Counted from the stretch's first letter, positions 1 to 8,831 are shown. The stretch: 64,000 nt of DNA from Serratia sp. Ag1 (GCF_000743355.1 NZ_JQEI01000035.1:103732-167731), one strand, 5' to 3'. Translations and numbers: made by a program. The notes: generated by a model from the letters alone, not told the origin.

Positions 1-638
1 ATTATTCCGGGCTGGTACAGCAGAAAATGGCGGAAGCAGTTACAGGGCGAGCAAAGCTGCTGGCTGAAGTCGATTCATTGGAGAATATCAGCTCGATTGA
101 AGCGTTCTCCAAAGGAGTGAGGGAGATTATTGATCAGATAATTTTCCTGAGCGGCAGCATTGAAGAAAAAATCCGCATGCTAGAAACCCTGGCTGCATAT
201 CGAAGCAATACATTTTATGCGACAGAAAGTGACGCAGCTATTTCAAACAGTGCCACCATTTTGATCTGCACTCTCTCCGCTGGCGCAATGGCTGTAGTTG
301 CGGCTGATTACGAGCCAGACAGTTACGACGATGCGATCGCAATGCTGAACCGCGTATGTGACACGCTGGACACTATTTTGCTGATGATCGCCGATTCTGG
401 AAATGATGATAGCTATCTCGGCCTGTTATTAACACGTAACGCGCTGGTAGATGCATACACCATTAAAGGCGCACAGCTCAGTACCTTGGCACAGGTAACT
501 ATGCCTGCTTCATTACCCGCGCTTACCTTGGCAAACAGGCTCTATCAAGACGGTGCCCGCGCCGATGAACTGATCCAGACTGTTCAGCCTCGCCACCCTG
601 CATTCATGCCATTAACGTTTAAGGCGCTGAGAAAATGA
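1..638 (+). CDS. Mu-type DNA circularisation / tail protein (gp43, N), C-terminal part, 5' truncated by window edge
   Basis: The frame is open from the first bases of the window to the stop at 636-638, so this is the C-terminal part of a longer gene. By position directly before a gp44-like baseplate gene and by its helical C-terminal sequence it corresponds to the Mu gp43 / 'DNA circularization protein' family, a structural tail protein at the tail-baseplate junction. The ATG at 27 is internal and need not be a start. The stop overlaps the next gene's start (ATGA at 635-638), as usual in translationally coupled phage tail genes. The family assignment rests mostly on gene order. Confidence 0.7.
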   Translation, partial: YSGLVQQKMAEAVTGRAKLLAEVDSLENISSIEAFSKGVREIIDQIIFLSGSIEEKIRMLETLAAYRSNTFYATESDAAISNSATILICTLSAGAMAVVAADYEPDSYDDAIAMLNRVCDTLDTILLMIADSGNDDSYLGLLLTRNALVDAYTIKGAQLSTLAQVTMPASLPALTLANRLYQDGARADELIQTVQPRHPAFMPLTFKALRK

Positions 639-1708
639 CTGATGAACTGACCTTAAAAGTCGGCAATCGGCTTATTCAGGGGTGGGATTCGATCAGGGTA
701 ACGCGTGGTATCGAGCGATTACCCTCTGATTTTGACTTATCCCTTATGGATTACTATCCCGGCTCTAATGACGAACAGCTTGTTAAGAAGGGGGAGCCTT
801 GTGAAGTGAGGTTGGGTAATGATTTGGTAATGACGGGCTATATCGATCGCTGGAACCCGTCAATCTCCAAAAACCGGCATGAAATAAGAGCCACAGGGCG
901 CAGCAAATGTCAGGACCTTGTTGATTGCTCTGCTGAGTGGCCGAACAACGTGATAAGCCAAGCCAATGCGCTGCAAATTGCCCAGCGCCTGGCAGCGCCT
1001 TACGGTATCAGCGTTTCTTCAGATGTCACTGATATGGCTACCGTACCGCAATTTACGTTGAATTGGGGGGAATCGTCACAAGAGGTCATCGATAGGATAA
1101 GCCGTTGGGCTGCACTGCTCTATTTTGATACCCCTGACGGTAATTTACTGCTTACCCGTGTTGGAACGCGCAAAGCGGCCAGCGGTGTGGAGTTAGGGAA
1201 AAATATCGAATATGCGTCGTTTACTGATGCGATGGACGAACGTTTTTCCGATTACGTGGGTGTGTCAATGTCCATGACCCCGGTAAGAGAGATGAATTTG
1301 AGTAGTGGTTATGATCCCGTGACCCTAGCACGCGCCCGTGATCCTGAAGCGGCAAAAATGCGTTATCGCAATCGCATAATCATTGTTGAAAGCACCATGA
1401 TAGCTAATCAACAGGCACAGAACTGCATTGATTGGGAGATGAATCGGCGTTTTGGCCGCTCAAAACAACTACAGGTAACGGTTGATAGCTGGCGGGATAG
1501 TGCCGGGCGGTTATGGGAACCTAATACCCTCATCCCGATCAGCATTCCTAAATTTGGCCTGCGTGATGAATTATGGCTCCTATCTGAAGTGACATTTCTT
1601 CGTGATGGTAACTCAGGCACTACAGCAAGAATGGTATTGATGCCACCTGCCGCGTTTAGTGTTCAACCGTATCAGTTTTACAACCAGATGATGGAGCTAA
1701 ACCGATGA
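635..1708 (+). CDS. Phage baseplate hub protein, Mu gp44 (P) type
   Basis: 357 aa, about the usual size for Mu gp44. The family forms the trimeric hub of the contractile-tail baseplate, related to T4 gp27 and the late-control D proteins. The N-terminal segment (LTLKVGNRLIQGWDSIRVTRG) and the middle segment around residues 140-175 with WGESSQEVIDRISRWAALLYFD are typical of this fold. It overlaps its upstream neighbour by 4 bp and the downstream spike gene by 4 bp (1705-1708), consistent with a single late operon. Confidence 0.85.
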   Translation: MTDELTLKVGNRLIQGWDSIRVTRGIERLPSDFDLSLMDYYPGSNDEQLVKKGEPCEVRLGNDLVMTGYIDRWNPSISKNRHEIRATGRSKCQDLVDCSAEWPNNVISQANALQIAQRLAAPYGISVSSDVTDMATVPQFTLNWGESSQEVIDRISRWAALLYFDTPDGNLLLTRVGTRKAASGVELGKNIEYASFTDAMDERFSDYVGVSMSMTPVREMNLSSGYDPVTLARARDPEAAKMRYRNRIIIVESTMIANQQAQNCIDWEMNRRFGRSKQLQVTVDSWRDSAGRLWEPNTLIPISIPKFGLRDELWLLSEVTFLRDGNSGTTARMVLMPPAAFSVQPYQFYNQMMELNR

Positions 1709-2292
1709 ACGACATAATCAGGCAGCTCGGGCGGCGCGTATCAATGATGTTGGGTATTGGCCGTATCACTGCGCACAATGATTCTGGTGTTGTTCAAGAG
1801 GTTCAGTATCAAACATCGCTAGAGGTTCGCGATAACACCCCGCGCATGGCCGAGTTCGGCTTCTCTTCCGGGCTACCCGTTGGCACTGATGTTGTATTGG
1901 CCTTTTTGGGCGGAGATCGCTCCAGTGCCGTGATAGTTGCCAGCAATAATGCTTCATTTCGCCATACCGGCCTGAGTGCGGGGGAAACGGTTATTTATAA
2001 CCAGTGGGGAATGTACGTGAAGCTGACTGAAGAGGGGATCGTAATAGAGGCCCAGGGTAAACCGGTCGATGTTAATAACGCGTCAATAGTCACGGTAAAA
2101 GCCACGGAATCTGTGCGCCTGGAAACTCCCTCTGTCTTTGCAACCGGAGATATCACCGATCACTGTGATGAAAATACGGTCACGCTAAAGCAGTTGCGTG
2201 ACGCATATAACCGCCATGACCACGACGTTAAAAACGTTCAGGGCGGGAACGAGACAAGAACCAGCGAGAAGCCGGGGGAAACAGTTGAATGA
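1705..2292 (+). CDS. Phage baseplate spike protein, Mu gp45 / P2 gpV type
   Basis: 195 aa. The N-terminal half matches the OB-fold baseplate assembly domain (residues about 10-90). The C-terminal half is a short repetitive strand-rich region (VTVKATESVRLETPSVFATG) expected for a beta-helical membrane-piercing needle. A histidine-rich segment, RHDHDV, near the end resembles the HxH metal-binding motif that caps the tips of P2-like spikes. Overlaps with both neighbours indicate coupled expression with the hub and gp46 genes. Confidence 0.85.
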   Translation: MNDIIRQLGRRVSMMLGIGRITAHNDSGVVQEVQYQTSLEVRDNTPRMAEFGFSSGLPVGTDVVLAFLGGDRSSAVIVASNNASFRHTGLSAGETVIYNQWGMYVKLTEEGIVIEAQGKPVDVNNASIVTVKATESVRLETPSVFATGDITDHCDENTVTLKQLRDAYNRHDHDVKNVQGGNETRTSEKPGETVE

Positions 2293-2726
2293 GTGATATC
2301 AGTTCGTTTTGGGACGTTGAGCAACTCAGGGCTGACTGGCGAGAAGGGGCGGGTGATCTGCTCTCCGGTAATGATCTACAAACAGCCATTATCATCAGTT
2401 TATTTACCGATCTCCCATCCCGTCCTGATGATGATATTGACGGTAATGATCGTCGTGGGTGGTGGGGCAACGCTGGGGAGGAAAGGGCTGTCGGATCGTT
2501 ACTTTGGCTGTTGCGCCGTAGCAAGCTTACTCCCGCAATAGCGCTCAAAGCGGAAGGGTATTGCAGCGATGCATTATCCTGGCTGGTTTCTGATGGTGTT
2601 GTTGCATCTATTGATGTCGCCACTCAAATTATATTCCCCCGCCGCTTAAATATTTTCCTCCGTTATCAGCAACCAGGTACCACTGACAATACGGACCTGC
2701 GTTTTTTTTGGGTATGGGAGCAATAA
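2289..2726 (+). CDS. Phage baseplate wedge protein, Mu gp46 (GP46) type
   Basis: 145 aa, the usual size of the Mu gp46 family, a T4 gp25-like wedge component. Visible family features are an N-terminal DLQTAIIISLFTD segment, a central DRRGWWGN tryptophan-rich stretch and a C-terminal TQIIFPRRLNIFLRY strand. The gene overlaps the spike gene by 4 bp and is followed after 3 bp by the gp47-like gene. A run of eight T near the 3' end (about 2702-2709) would be a possible slippage site but lies within the last ten codons. Confidence 0.85.
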   Translation: MSDISSFWDVEQLRADWREGAGDLLSGNDLQTAIIISLFTDLPSRPDDDIDGNDRRGWWGNAGEERAVGSLLWLLRRSKLTPAIALKAEGYCSDALSWLVSDGVVASIDVATQIIFPRRLNIFLRYQQPGTTDNTDLRFFWVWEQ

Positions 2727-2729
2727 TAA

Positions 2730-3878
2730 ATGCCATTCAAACGGCCCACATTAACCGAACTACGTGAGCAGAACCGCACGCAACTTCAGGCTGAGTTGAG
2801 AAAAACCGGCTCCCTGCTGCGATTTTCAAACATGAAAATCTTAGCCGATGTTGATGCCGGGATGTCTCACCTGCATTACGGCTATCTTGATTACATTGCA
2901 CTCCAGGCAACACCCTACACGGCAACTGATGAATGGTTATCTGGTTGGGCGGCTATGAAGTCGGTCTACCAGAACGCCGCTACAGCGGCCCAAACGGTCA
3001 ACTATCAATTTACCGGCACTGCTGGGGCCAGTATTGGCACTGGAGCCATCCTAAATCGCGGCGATGGTTATCAGTACCGTCTTGATGCCGGTGTAACGAT
3101 TGGTTCTGACCGCACCGCGACAGGTTCGTTGACTGCAATCTTGCCTGATATCGTCAACGACCCAACAGGTGGCGGCTACGCGGGTAATGCGCCTGCTGGA
3201 ACAATCTTGACTCTCGACACTGCCAGCCCTGGCATAGACTCAACAGGGCGCATGATAGAACCCGCAGTGGGTGGGGCAGATATCGAGGGGCAAGACAGTT
3301 TCCGATCACGCATGTTATTGGCCTATCAAAATCCGCCACAGGGGGGCAGCGATACCGATTACAAACAATGGGCTCGAGCAGTGCCCGGTGTAACGCGTTG
3401 CTGGGTAAAACGCCGCTTGATGGGTGCAGGAACCGTTGGTGTTTACATCATGTGTGATGGAAATGATGAAACAAACCACGGCTTCCCGGTTGGCACCGAT
3501 GGTATATCCCAACTTGAGGATTGGGGAGCGCAGAAAGCGACAGGAGATCAGGGACGGGTTGCAGATTATATTTATCCCCGTCAGCCGGTAACCGCACTTG
3601 TCTTTGTTTGTTCACCCGTCGCTAAGGTTATCGATTTTGAGATCAGTGGTATCAGTTCTGTCGGCACTGATGTTTCCCAGGCAATAGCCGCAGCGATTGA
3701 TAACGTTTTTTTTGAAGAGGGCAACCCTGACGGGACGGGGAAAATTTACATATCTGACCTGAACCGAGCGATCGGGGATGTAGCGGGAACGGCGGGCTTT
3801 ATTTTGGCTTCACCTGCCGCAAACATTATTTTGGGTGTCGGTGATCTCCCCATTCGCGGTGAGGTGAACTATACATGA
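2730..3878 (+). CDS. Baseplate J-like protein, Mu gp47 type
   Basis: 382 aa, consistent with the baseplate J / gp47 family that forms the wedge of contractile tails (T4 gp6 relative). Recognisable segments are the N-terminal FKRPTLTELREQNRTQL, the mid-protein SIGTGAILNRGDGYQYRLDAG and the conserved GGADIEGQDSFRSRMLLAYQ with the following PPQGGSDTDYKQWARAVPGV. Its stop overlaps the start of the gp48-like gene (3875-3878). Confidence 0.9.
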   Translation: MPFKRPTLTELREQNRTQLQAELRKTGSLLRFSNMKILADVDAGMSHLHYGYLDYIALQATPYTATDEWLSGWAAMKSVYQNAATAAQTVNYQFTGTAGASIGTGAILNRGDGYQYRLDAGVTIGSDRTATGSLTAILPDIVNDPTGGGYAGNAPAGTILTLDTASPGIDSTGRMIEPAVGGADIEGQDSFRSRMLLAYQNPPQGGSDTDYKQWARAVPGVTRCWVKRRLMGAGTVGVYIMCDGNDETNHGFPVGTDGISQLEDWGAQKATGDQGRVADYIYPRQPVTALVFVCSPVAKVIDFEISGISSVGTDVSQAIAAAIDNVFFEEGNPDGTGKIYISDLNRAIGDVAGTAGFILASPAANIILGVGDLPIRGEVNYT

Positions 3879-4549
3879 GCCAGTACACCGTAGAGGCGTA
3901 TGACCAAGCCCTACACGCATTGATGCCTGTAGGGTTAGCGTGGCCGCGAGAGCCTAAAGCCGTGCAATCTGCCGTCCTTCGAGCGCTCGCGAACAGTTAC
4001 CAGCGTAGCGACAGCGAAGCCATGTCTTTGTTGCGTGGTGGCTTTCCTGCGTCTGCAACGATTTTATTAACTGAGTGGGAAAAATCGCTGGGTTTGCCTG
4101 ATGACTGTTCGATCGGTGAGGTTGATACGATTGGCAAGCGCCAGGCTGCTGTAGTGTCGAAGCTCATCAGTACGGGAGGCCAATCCAAGTCGTATTTTAT
4201 CGGTATTGCAAGAACACTCGGTTTCAACATAGAGATTGAAGAGTTCCGCCAGGCTAGGGCTGGGTTATCCGTTTGCGGCGATGGCTTAAATGGTGAGGAT
4301 TGGCCCTTTGTCTGGATGGTCGTTGCTGACTCAACAAACGTTACATTTGCCCGCGCAGGCATGAGTTATTGCGGTGACCCTCTCAGGTCATGGGGAAATA
4401 AGCAGTTAGAATGTACGCTGAATAAACTCGCACCATCCCACACCATTGTTAAGTTTGGATATATCCACTTTGGATTTAACGATGATGGTGTATATAACGT
4501 AACGCCAGAGTTTGCCGGTCTTTTTGATACCGCATCAGGTTTTATTTAA
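3875..4549 (+). CDS. Tail completion / baseplate protein, Mu gp48 (YmfQ, DUF2313) type
   Basis: 224 aa. The YmfQ/DUF2313 family links the baseplate wedge to the tail fibres in Mu-like tails. The diagnostic start is visible: a short N-terminal helix followed by ALMPVGLAWPRE, then LLTEWEKSLGLPDDC and the GGQSKSYFIGIARTLGF segment. It is the last gene of the conserved baseplate block; the next gene is a fibre-like protein after a 44-bp gap. Confidence 0.9.
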   Translation: MSQYTVEAYDQALHALMPVGLAWPREPKAVQSAVLRALANSYQRSDSEAMSLLRGGFPASATILLTEWEKSLGLPDDCSIGEVDTIGKRQAAVVSKLISTGGQSKSYFIGIARTLGFNIEIEEFRQARAGLSVCGDGLNGEDWPFVWMVVADSTNVTFARAGMSYCGDPLRSWGNKQLECTLNKLAPSHTIVKFGYIHFGFNDDGVYNVTPEFAGLFDTASGFI

Positions 4550-4593
4550 AAGTAACTTTTAATTTAACATCGTTCTTTGAGCGAGGATTTGTC

Positions 4594-5430
4594 ATGCAAA
4601 GAATTGGAAATGTAACTGAAACAGCAGATTTGAACGGTGAATTTACTGATGGTCGAGTAGCGCAAGGTGTGCCGCCAACTATTTTGCCTGCTGCAATATT
4701 TAATACGTGGCAGAGAGAGCTTGTAAATATTGTTGAAGGGGCGGGAATGGTTTTAGACCCTCAGAATGATGGGCAGGTATTAGAGGCAATAAATAAGCAT
4801 GTCAGTAGCGGAAGACTTTTAAATATTCAAAGATTCCTAATCAGCGGAACATATACACCCACTCCCGGCACCAAAAGAGTGCTTATAAAAGCATGGGGTG
4901 GAGGTGGGGCTGGTGGCGGGACTCCGTCAGTTACTACTACACAATCAGCTGTTGCTGGCGGTGGCGCTGCTGGCGCATATGTAGAGTCCTTAATTGATGC
5001 CCCCATGTCACCCCTACCAGTTGTAGTAGGGGCTGGTGGTATTGCTGCTATTGGTGCTGATGGTCAGTCTGGTAGTCCTACGACTGTAGGAAACATTGTT
5101 GCACCAGGTGGCCCTGGTGGCGCTGTTGGTGTTGCTAGTGCTGCATTCCCTTTCGGAGCTGCGCCAAAAAACCCAACAATAGGGACGGGTGGAAATATTA
5201 TCAACGCACCCGGCAATACCGCATCAATGGGCTTCACTTGGTCGAATGGCGGTGCGATCCGCTCGATGGGCGGTCAGAGTGACGTCGGAAGCAGCCAATA
5301 TGCAGCTAATGCGATAGGAAACTGTGCGGGCGGTTCAGGGGCTGTATCCGCCGGTTCAATAGGCGCTCAGGCAGCACTAGCGGGTTATAACGGCGCACCT
5401 GGATTAATCATCATCGAAGAATATGCATAA
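4594..5430 (+). CDS. Phage tail-fibre-like protein with glycine-rich C-terminal domain
   Basis: 278 aa. Residues 1-75 (MQRIGNVTETADLNGEFTDG, then PPTILPAAIFNTWQRELVN) match the attachment domain at the N terminus of many tail fibres of Mu/P2-type phages. From about residue 90 onward the protein is glycine-rich with GGGGAGGG, GGGAAGAY, GGPGG and GGSGA stretches ending in a strand GLIIIEEYA. This architecture is known from phage receptor-binding tips built of packed polyglycine helices. It is much shorter than a full Mu S fibre, so it is probably a short fibre or adhesin working with the tailspike that follows. AT content rises relative to the baseplate genes. Confidence 0.7.
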   Translation: MQRIGNVTETADLNGEFTDGRVAQGVPPTILPAAIFNTWQRELVNIVEGAGMVLDPQNDGQVLEAINKHVSSGRLLNIQRFLISGTYTPTPGTKRVLIKAWGGGGAGGGTPSVTTTQSAVAGGGAAGAYVESLIDAPMSPLPVVVGAGGIAAIGADGQSGSPTTVGNIVAPGGPGGAVGVASAAFPFGAAPKNPTIGTGGNIINAPGNTASMGFTWSNGGAIRSMGGQSDVGSSQYAANAIGNCAGGSGAVSAGSIGAQAALAGYNGAPGLIIIEEYA

Positions 5431-5487
5431 TAAAAACCGGTGGTTGATTAATGAAAATTTAACTCCTAATTTTTATTGGAAATAATC

Positions 5488-8034
5488 ATGACAAAAAGAT
5501 TTAACACCGGAAATCCTCGTTCATCAAACGACATGAGGGATTTAAATGATAATGCTATCGCCTACGACGATTTTTTAAATAGCGAAGATAAATTTACTAT
5601 AAATAGGCTTGGTGAAGAAATTCCTACAATTCAGGGAGTGCTTAGCACTATTGATGAAGCGACAACTCAGGCGCTGGAGCAAACACAGCAGGCGCTTGAT
5701 GATGCTATACGTAATGTTGGTTATGCTCCTGTATCTTCATTTGAGAAGGGATTTACATTAACAAGTGTCGGCCAGGCATTATTACTTGAAGCTACGGGAG
5801 TGTTTTACTCATGGCGCGGCCAATATGAAAAAGTAGTCCCACCAGGATCTACGCCTGAATCTACGGGGGGCATCAGTCAAACTGCGTGGGTTGATGTCAA
5901 TGATTTGACGTTACGCAGTGATTTATCCAGGCCGACAGGCGCTAGCATAGTAAAAATGAGCGGCGGGGTATCAGTACAAGATTGGATGCACAACGATTTT
6001 GTGGCTAGATTCGGCGGTGTGTCTGATTATACCGGGATTCCGTTGTATGATGGCAATGACAGCAGCAGAATTTCGGCGACAGATAACGCGCCAATGATCA
6101 TAAATGCACTAACTAAAGGCATTGTACGGAATAATACATTATTTATTTTTTTTCCAGCAGGGCATTACGGATTCAAAAAAAACAACATTTTAATTGACGG
6201 GGCATTGCTGCCTTACAAAAATCTCGTCATCGCAGGTGAGGGGGCTGATGTTACAGTTTTAGATTATATCATGGAAGATTTTGAGAATGTGGGCAATAAT
6301 GAAAATACAGGCGCAAAAGAGTTATTGACAATAAAAAATTTCGATGCCGTTTATTTTTATAACATCACAGCAAAATGTACAACAAAGGCAGGGTATGTCA
6401 ATCATATCGCCCCTGGTACGGGGGAAGACCCAATTTATAACGGGACAATATGGTTTGCACATATCACAGCAACAAAAACAGTTGTTTGCAGAGATGTTAT
6501 TAGCGAACGAGGAAACTATAGAGGAATCAGTATAAATGGACGCGATCTTCCGTTAGGTCAGAGAACAAACGTCTACCTCTATAACTGTGCTGGTCGCTAT
6601 ACTACAGGATCAGGGTTTTGGCTAAGAATGTGTAACTTACTCTTTGTTGATGGTGGTAACTTTTACCGAAATGGGAACCTTGGTATTACTGCCACGGGGT
6701 ACGGTATAACGTGTTCTCAGTATGTTGATAATATATTTGTTAGTAAGGCTGCTTTTTACGAGAATTACAGGAAAGGTTTTGATAAACACAGCGGTCTCGG
6801 AAGTTTCATTCTTAAAGACTGTACTTTTATTGATAATGTTCTGTGGGACGTATCATCCGATCATCAGTACGTTGCTCAGTATAACCCTGACATTACAGAT
6901 GATGCGGTACTTGATAACTGCTTGTTCGTAATGAATCAGAATGTTAAGTTTCTAACAGAAGCTTATGCTGCGATTCCAGCCGGAAAAAATAAAATTAGCG
7001 TTATGCTGCAAGACAATTTGATCGATGGCACACCAGCTAATAGACAAAAATCAGCATTGCTAAACAAATGTACATTCAAAGTATTGCGGCCAATGTCCGA
7101 GCGGCTTTCATCTTATACACCCATTGTATCTAAAGCCGAGGAAACAAATATCTCTAATTCATTAATAGATTTGACACAGTTGCAATTCACTACTGATGCA
7201 GATAAAACGGTATACAGTCATACTGTTGTTAATTTTAGTAGGGATAACTCGGGGTTGGTTCTGTCGAATGTCACAATCAAACTTGGGTCTGGTAATCTGT
7301 CCAGTTCAGCCACAGAAAATAATAACAGCCTGATGTTTTCCGCCCCCTCTGTTGGTGGTTATTTGATCATGGATAAAAATAACATCGACATGAATAATTA
7401 TCTGCTCGTAGGTACAACATCATCAGGCCGACTTGTACCCTGGAATGGTCGCAAAAAGATCAATGGCAACACGATTAAAATTAGGAATCTACAACATGCA
7501 TGCTTTGGCCAAGAGCGTAGCAATGCTATTTATTGGCTGTCATCACAGTTTATGTTTTCTGGTGGCTCTGATGTAGCCTACGGTAGTCGCAACTTGCTGG
7601 GGCTGGGTGACTGTACCTATATGCAGGATTTTTCGTTCGGACATGGAATGAGTACTCCGATTCAATTTGTTCTACCTATAACTAACCTAGATGGTTCAGT
7701 TAAAGGTGTTGGTTCAATATCAAAGATATTGACCGGCCAGGTTGATGGGAATATACATCTCGCTCTTAAAGGCAAAGTAGGGCTTTATACAGATAAATAC
7801 GAAGCATTCTGGGATACTGCGGCGAACGTCCAGCACGTTCTTACCGGTAGTTATTTTATAATAACAGCCGCAACACTTGAAGACGAAGTTGTTAAATATA
7901 AGGGGGAGCTTACAAATTTTACGCTAAAGGCAATATCAGTTATCTGGACATCGCCCCCGCCGGTAACGGGGTATTATGTCGGTGAAATATCATGTGCAAA
8001 TCAGACTGCATTGCCATTCGTGGGGGCTGAATGA
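5488..8034 (+). CDS. Phage tailspike protein with right-handed beta-helix domain
   Basis: 848 aa from the ATG at 5488 (an in-frame TTG at 5476 is possible but has no better ribosome site). The N-terminal ~160 residues look like a particle-binding and neck region, with a tail-protein segment containing YSWRGQYEKVVPPGSTPEST. From about residue 190 the repeated short strands with Asn/Asp turns, such as VYFYNITAKC, VVCRDVISERG, FILKDCTFIDN and VLDNCLFV, are typical of pectate-lyase-like beta-helices. Such spikes usually bind and often cleave surface polysaccharide. No active-site residue can be assigned. The gene is visibly AT-rich against its neighbours, suggesting recent exchange. Confidence 0.8.
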   Translation: MTKRFNTGNPRSSNDMRDLNDNAIAYDDFLNSEDKFTINRLGEEIPTIQGVLSTIDEATTQALEQTQQALDDAIRNVGYAPVSSFEKGFTLTSVGQALLLEATGVFYSWRGQYEKVVPPGSTPESTGGISQTAWVDVNDLTLRSDLSRPTGASIVKMSGGVSVQDWMHNDFVARFGGVSDYTGIPLYDGNDSSRISATDNAPMIINALTKGIVRNNTLFIFFPAGHYGFKKNNILIDGALLPYKNLVIAGEGADVTVLDYIMEDFENVGNNENTGAKELLTIKNFDAVYFYNITAKCTTKAGYVNHIAPGTGEDPIYNGTIWFAHITATKTVVCRDVISERGNYRGISINGRDLPLGQRTNVYLYNCAGRYTTGSGFWLRMCNLLFVDGGNFYRNGNLGITATGYGITCSQYVDNIFVSKAAFYENYRKGFDKHSGLGSFILKDCTFIDNVLWDVSSDHQYVAQYNPDITDDAVLDNCLFVMNQNVKFLTEAYAAIPAGKNKISVMLQDNLIDGTPANRQKSALLNKCTFKVLRPMSERLSSYTPIVSKAEETNISNSLIDLTQLQFTTDADKTVYSHTVVNFSRDNSGLVLSNVTIKLGSGNLSSSATENNNSLMFSAPSVGGYLIMDKNNIDMNNYLLVGTTSSGRLVPWNGRKKINGNTIKIRNLQHACFGQERSNAIYWLSSQFMFSGGSDVAYGSRNLLGLGDCTYMQDFSFGHGMSTPIQFVLPITNLDGSVKGVGSISKILTGQVDGNIHLALKGKVGLYTDKYEAFWDTAANVQHVLTGSYFIITAATLEDEVVKYKGELTNFTLKAISVIWTSPPPVTGYYVGEISCANQTALPFVGAE

Positions 8035-8046
8035 CATTTTACTGCT

Positions 8047-8064
8047 GGCCGGGAGCAATCCCGG
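8047..8064 (+). terminator. Hairpin after the tailspike gene
   Basis: Arms GCCGGGA / TCCCGGC with a short GCAA loop, 13 bp after the tailspike stop. There is no strong U-tract, so it may be a weak terminator or an mRNA-stabilising hairpin. Confidence 0.4.
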
Positions 8065-8138
8065 CTATCATCGTTGCGGCTAACTGTCCCGACATTCATC
8101 ACCATGCTACTCTGAGTGAAAAATAACCGGAGGTATCT

Positions 8139-8363
8139 ATGGACCTGGACGAAGAAAGATGTGGGCTTATCGCATCAGAGATCGGGGTTGTGGTTGTTGA
8201 ACTGATCGGGCGCGGTCAGCTCGTTGATCGCATGGCTATCGTAAATGCTCTGGAGTCGAAGCGTAAGTCTGTGGGAAATACCCTTCACAAAGGTGTACTG
8301 CGGGATGCTGCGGCGCTGGTTAGAGGTAGCGATGACCGGTCATCTAAATATCGAATTTCATGA
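8139..8363 (+). CDS. Small acidic protein, possibly YmgB/AriR-like, at prophage end
   Basis: 74 aa with a good ribosome site (CCGGAGG ending 5 nt before the ATG). The pattern EERCGLIASEIGVVVVELIGRG, an I...LE motif and a following long helix resembles the small all-helical YmgB/AriR family, whose E. coli member influences biofilm formation and acid resistance. The similarity is weak and judged by eye. As a short separately transcribed gene behind the tail genes it behaves like a prophage cargo (moron) gene. A generic phage hypothetical protein is the alternative. Confidence 0.45.
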   Translation: MDLDEERCGLIASEIGVVVVELIGRGQLVDRMAIVNALESKRKSVGNTLHKGVLRDAAALVRGSDDRSSKYRIS

Positions 8364-8634
8364 TTAGATCTTTAGGCTGGCAATGCCATAAAAGAGGGGC
8401 AAGAAAGGGGCAAAACTCTCAGGATGGGCAAGAAAAGGGCAAGAAAAATGTACTTCCGGGTAGCTTGGTGTATATCAGAATAAATCATAACTCAATGATA
8501 AGTAGATAAATTATTTACTATCAGTACCTTGGGGAAATTATTGTTTTACATTTAAATTGTACTGCTCTTTAGGTTTAATTGACTGATTTTCTTGCATTTT
8601 GTTTTCCGTAGAACATCGAAAGAGGCAAGGTGAA
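8364..8634. other. Non-coding tract at prophage border with gggcaagaaa repeats
   Basis: No credible gene is visible. Between 8396 and 8446 the decamer GGGCAAGAAA occurs three times (8397-8406, 8426-8435, 8437-8446), with a fourth related copy GGGGCAAAA at 8407-8415, all in the same direction. Clustered short direct repeats next to an integrase 3' end resemble integrase arm-type binding sites. The rest (about 8450-8634) is AT-rich without recognisable structure. An att core could not be identified because the other prophage end is outside the window. Confidence 0.5.
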
Positions 8635-8818
8635 TTAAAGAGCCAGCCTGATATCTGGCCTATTCACCTGCTCCCCGGTCATCTCTTTGAGCCGTTTTTT
8701 GTATGTTTCGTAGATTATTGCTGTGTTGTTCTGGCCGCATCTGAACGGTCAGGACCAGCACGAAAGTATGCCGCGTATGGTACGGATTACGCCGCCGAAT
8801 ACCAGCGAGTTTTGCAGG
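8635..8818 (-). pseudogene. Remnant of a phage tyrosine integrase (C-terminal end, frameshifted)
   Basis: Read on the minus strand, 8818-8762 gives PAKLAGIRRRNPYHTRHTF, which contains the conserved box around the catalytic RHTF of phage integrases. In another frame, 8736-8635 gives a stretch containing NNTAIIYETYKKRLKEM followed by a normal C-terminal tail and stop, the region that carries the catalytic tyrosine. The sequence between them (8737-8761) is shorter than in intact integrases and the frame changes, so the gene is dead. Nothing recognisable remains upstream, where the chorismate mutase gene ends at 8832. The plus-strand reading frame across this region is a by-product. Confidence 0.75.
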
Positions 8819-8831
8819 TGATGAGGAATGT

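Larger units (their letters stand above)
1..8450 (+). mobile_element. Right end of a prophage with Mu-type baseplate genes (left part outside window)
   Basis: Six consecutive plus-strand genes with overlapping or near-contiguous ends match the order of the Mu-type tail module (gp43, gp44, gp45, gp46, gp47, gp48). They are followed by a tail-fibre-like gene and a tailspike gene. No Mu transposase or Mu end is visible, and a tyrosine-integrase remnant lies just to the right. The element therefore looks more like a mosaic temperate myovirus of the Shigella phage SfV kind (Mu-like tail, integrase-based integration) than a transposable phage. The right boundary is not fixed by an identified att core; it should lie between about 8364 and 8830. 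Confidence 0.85.
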
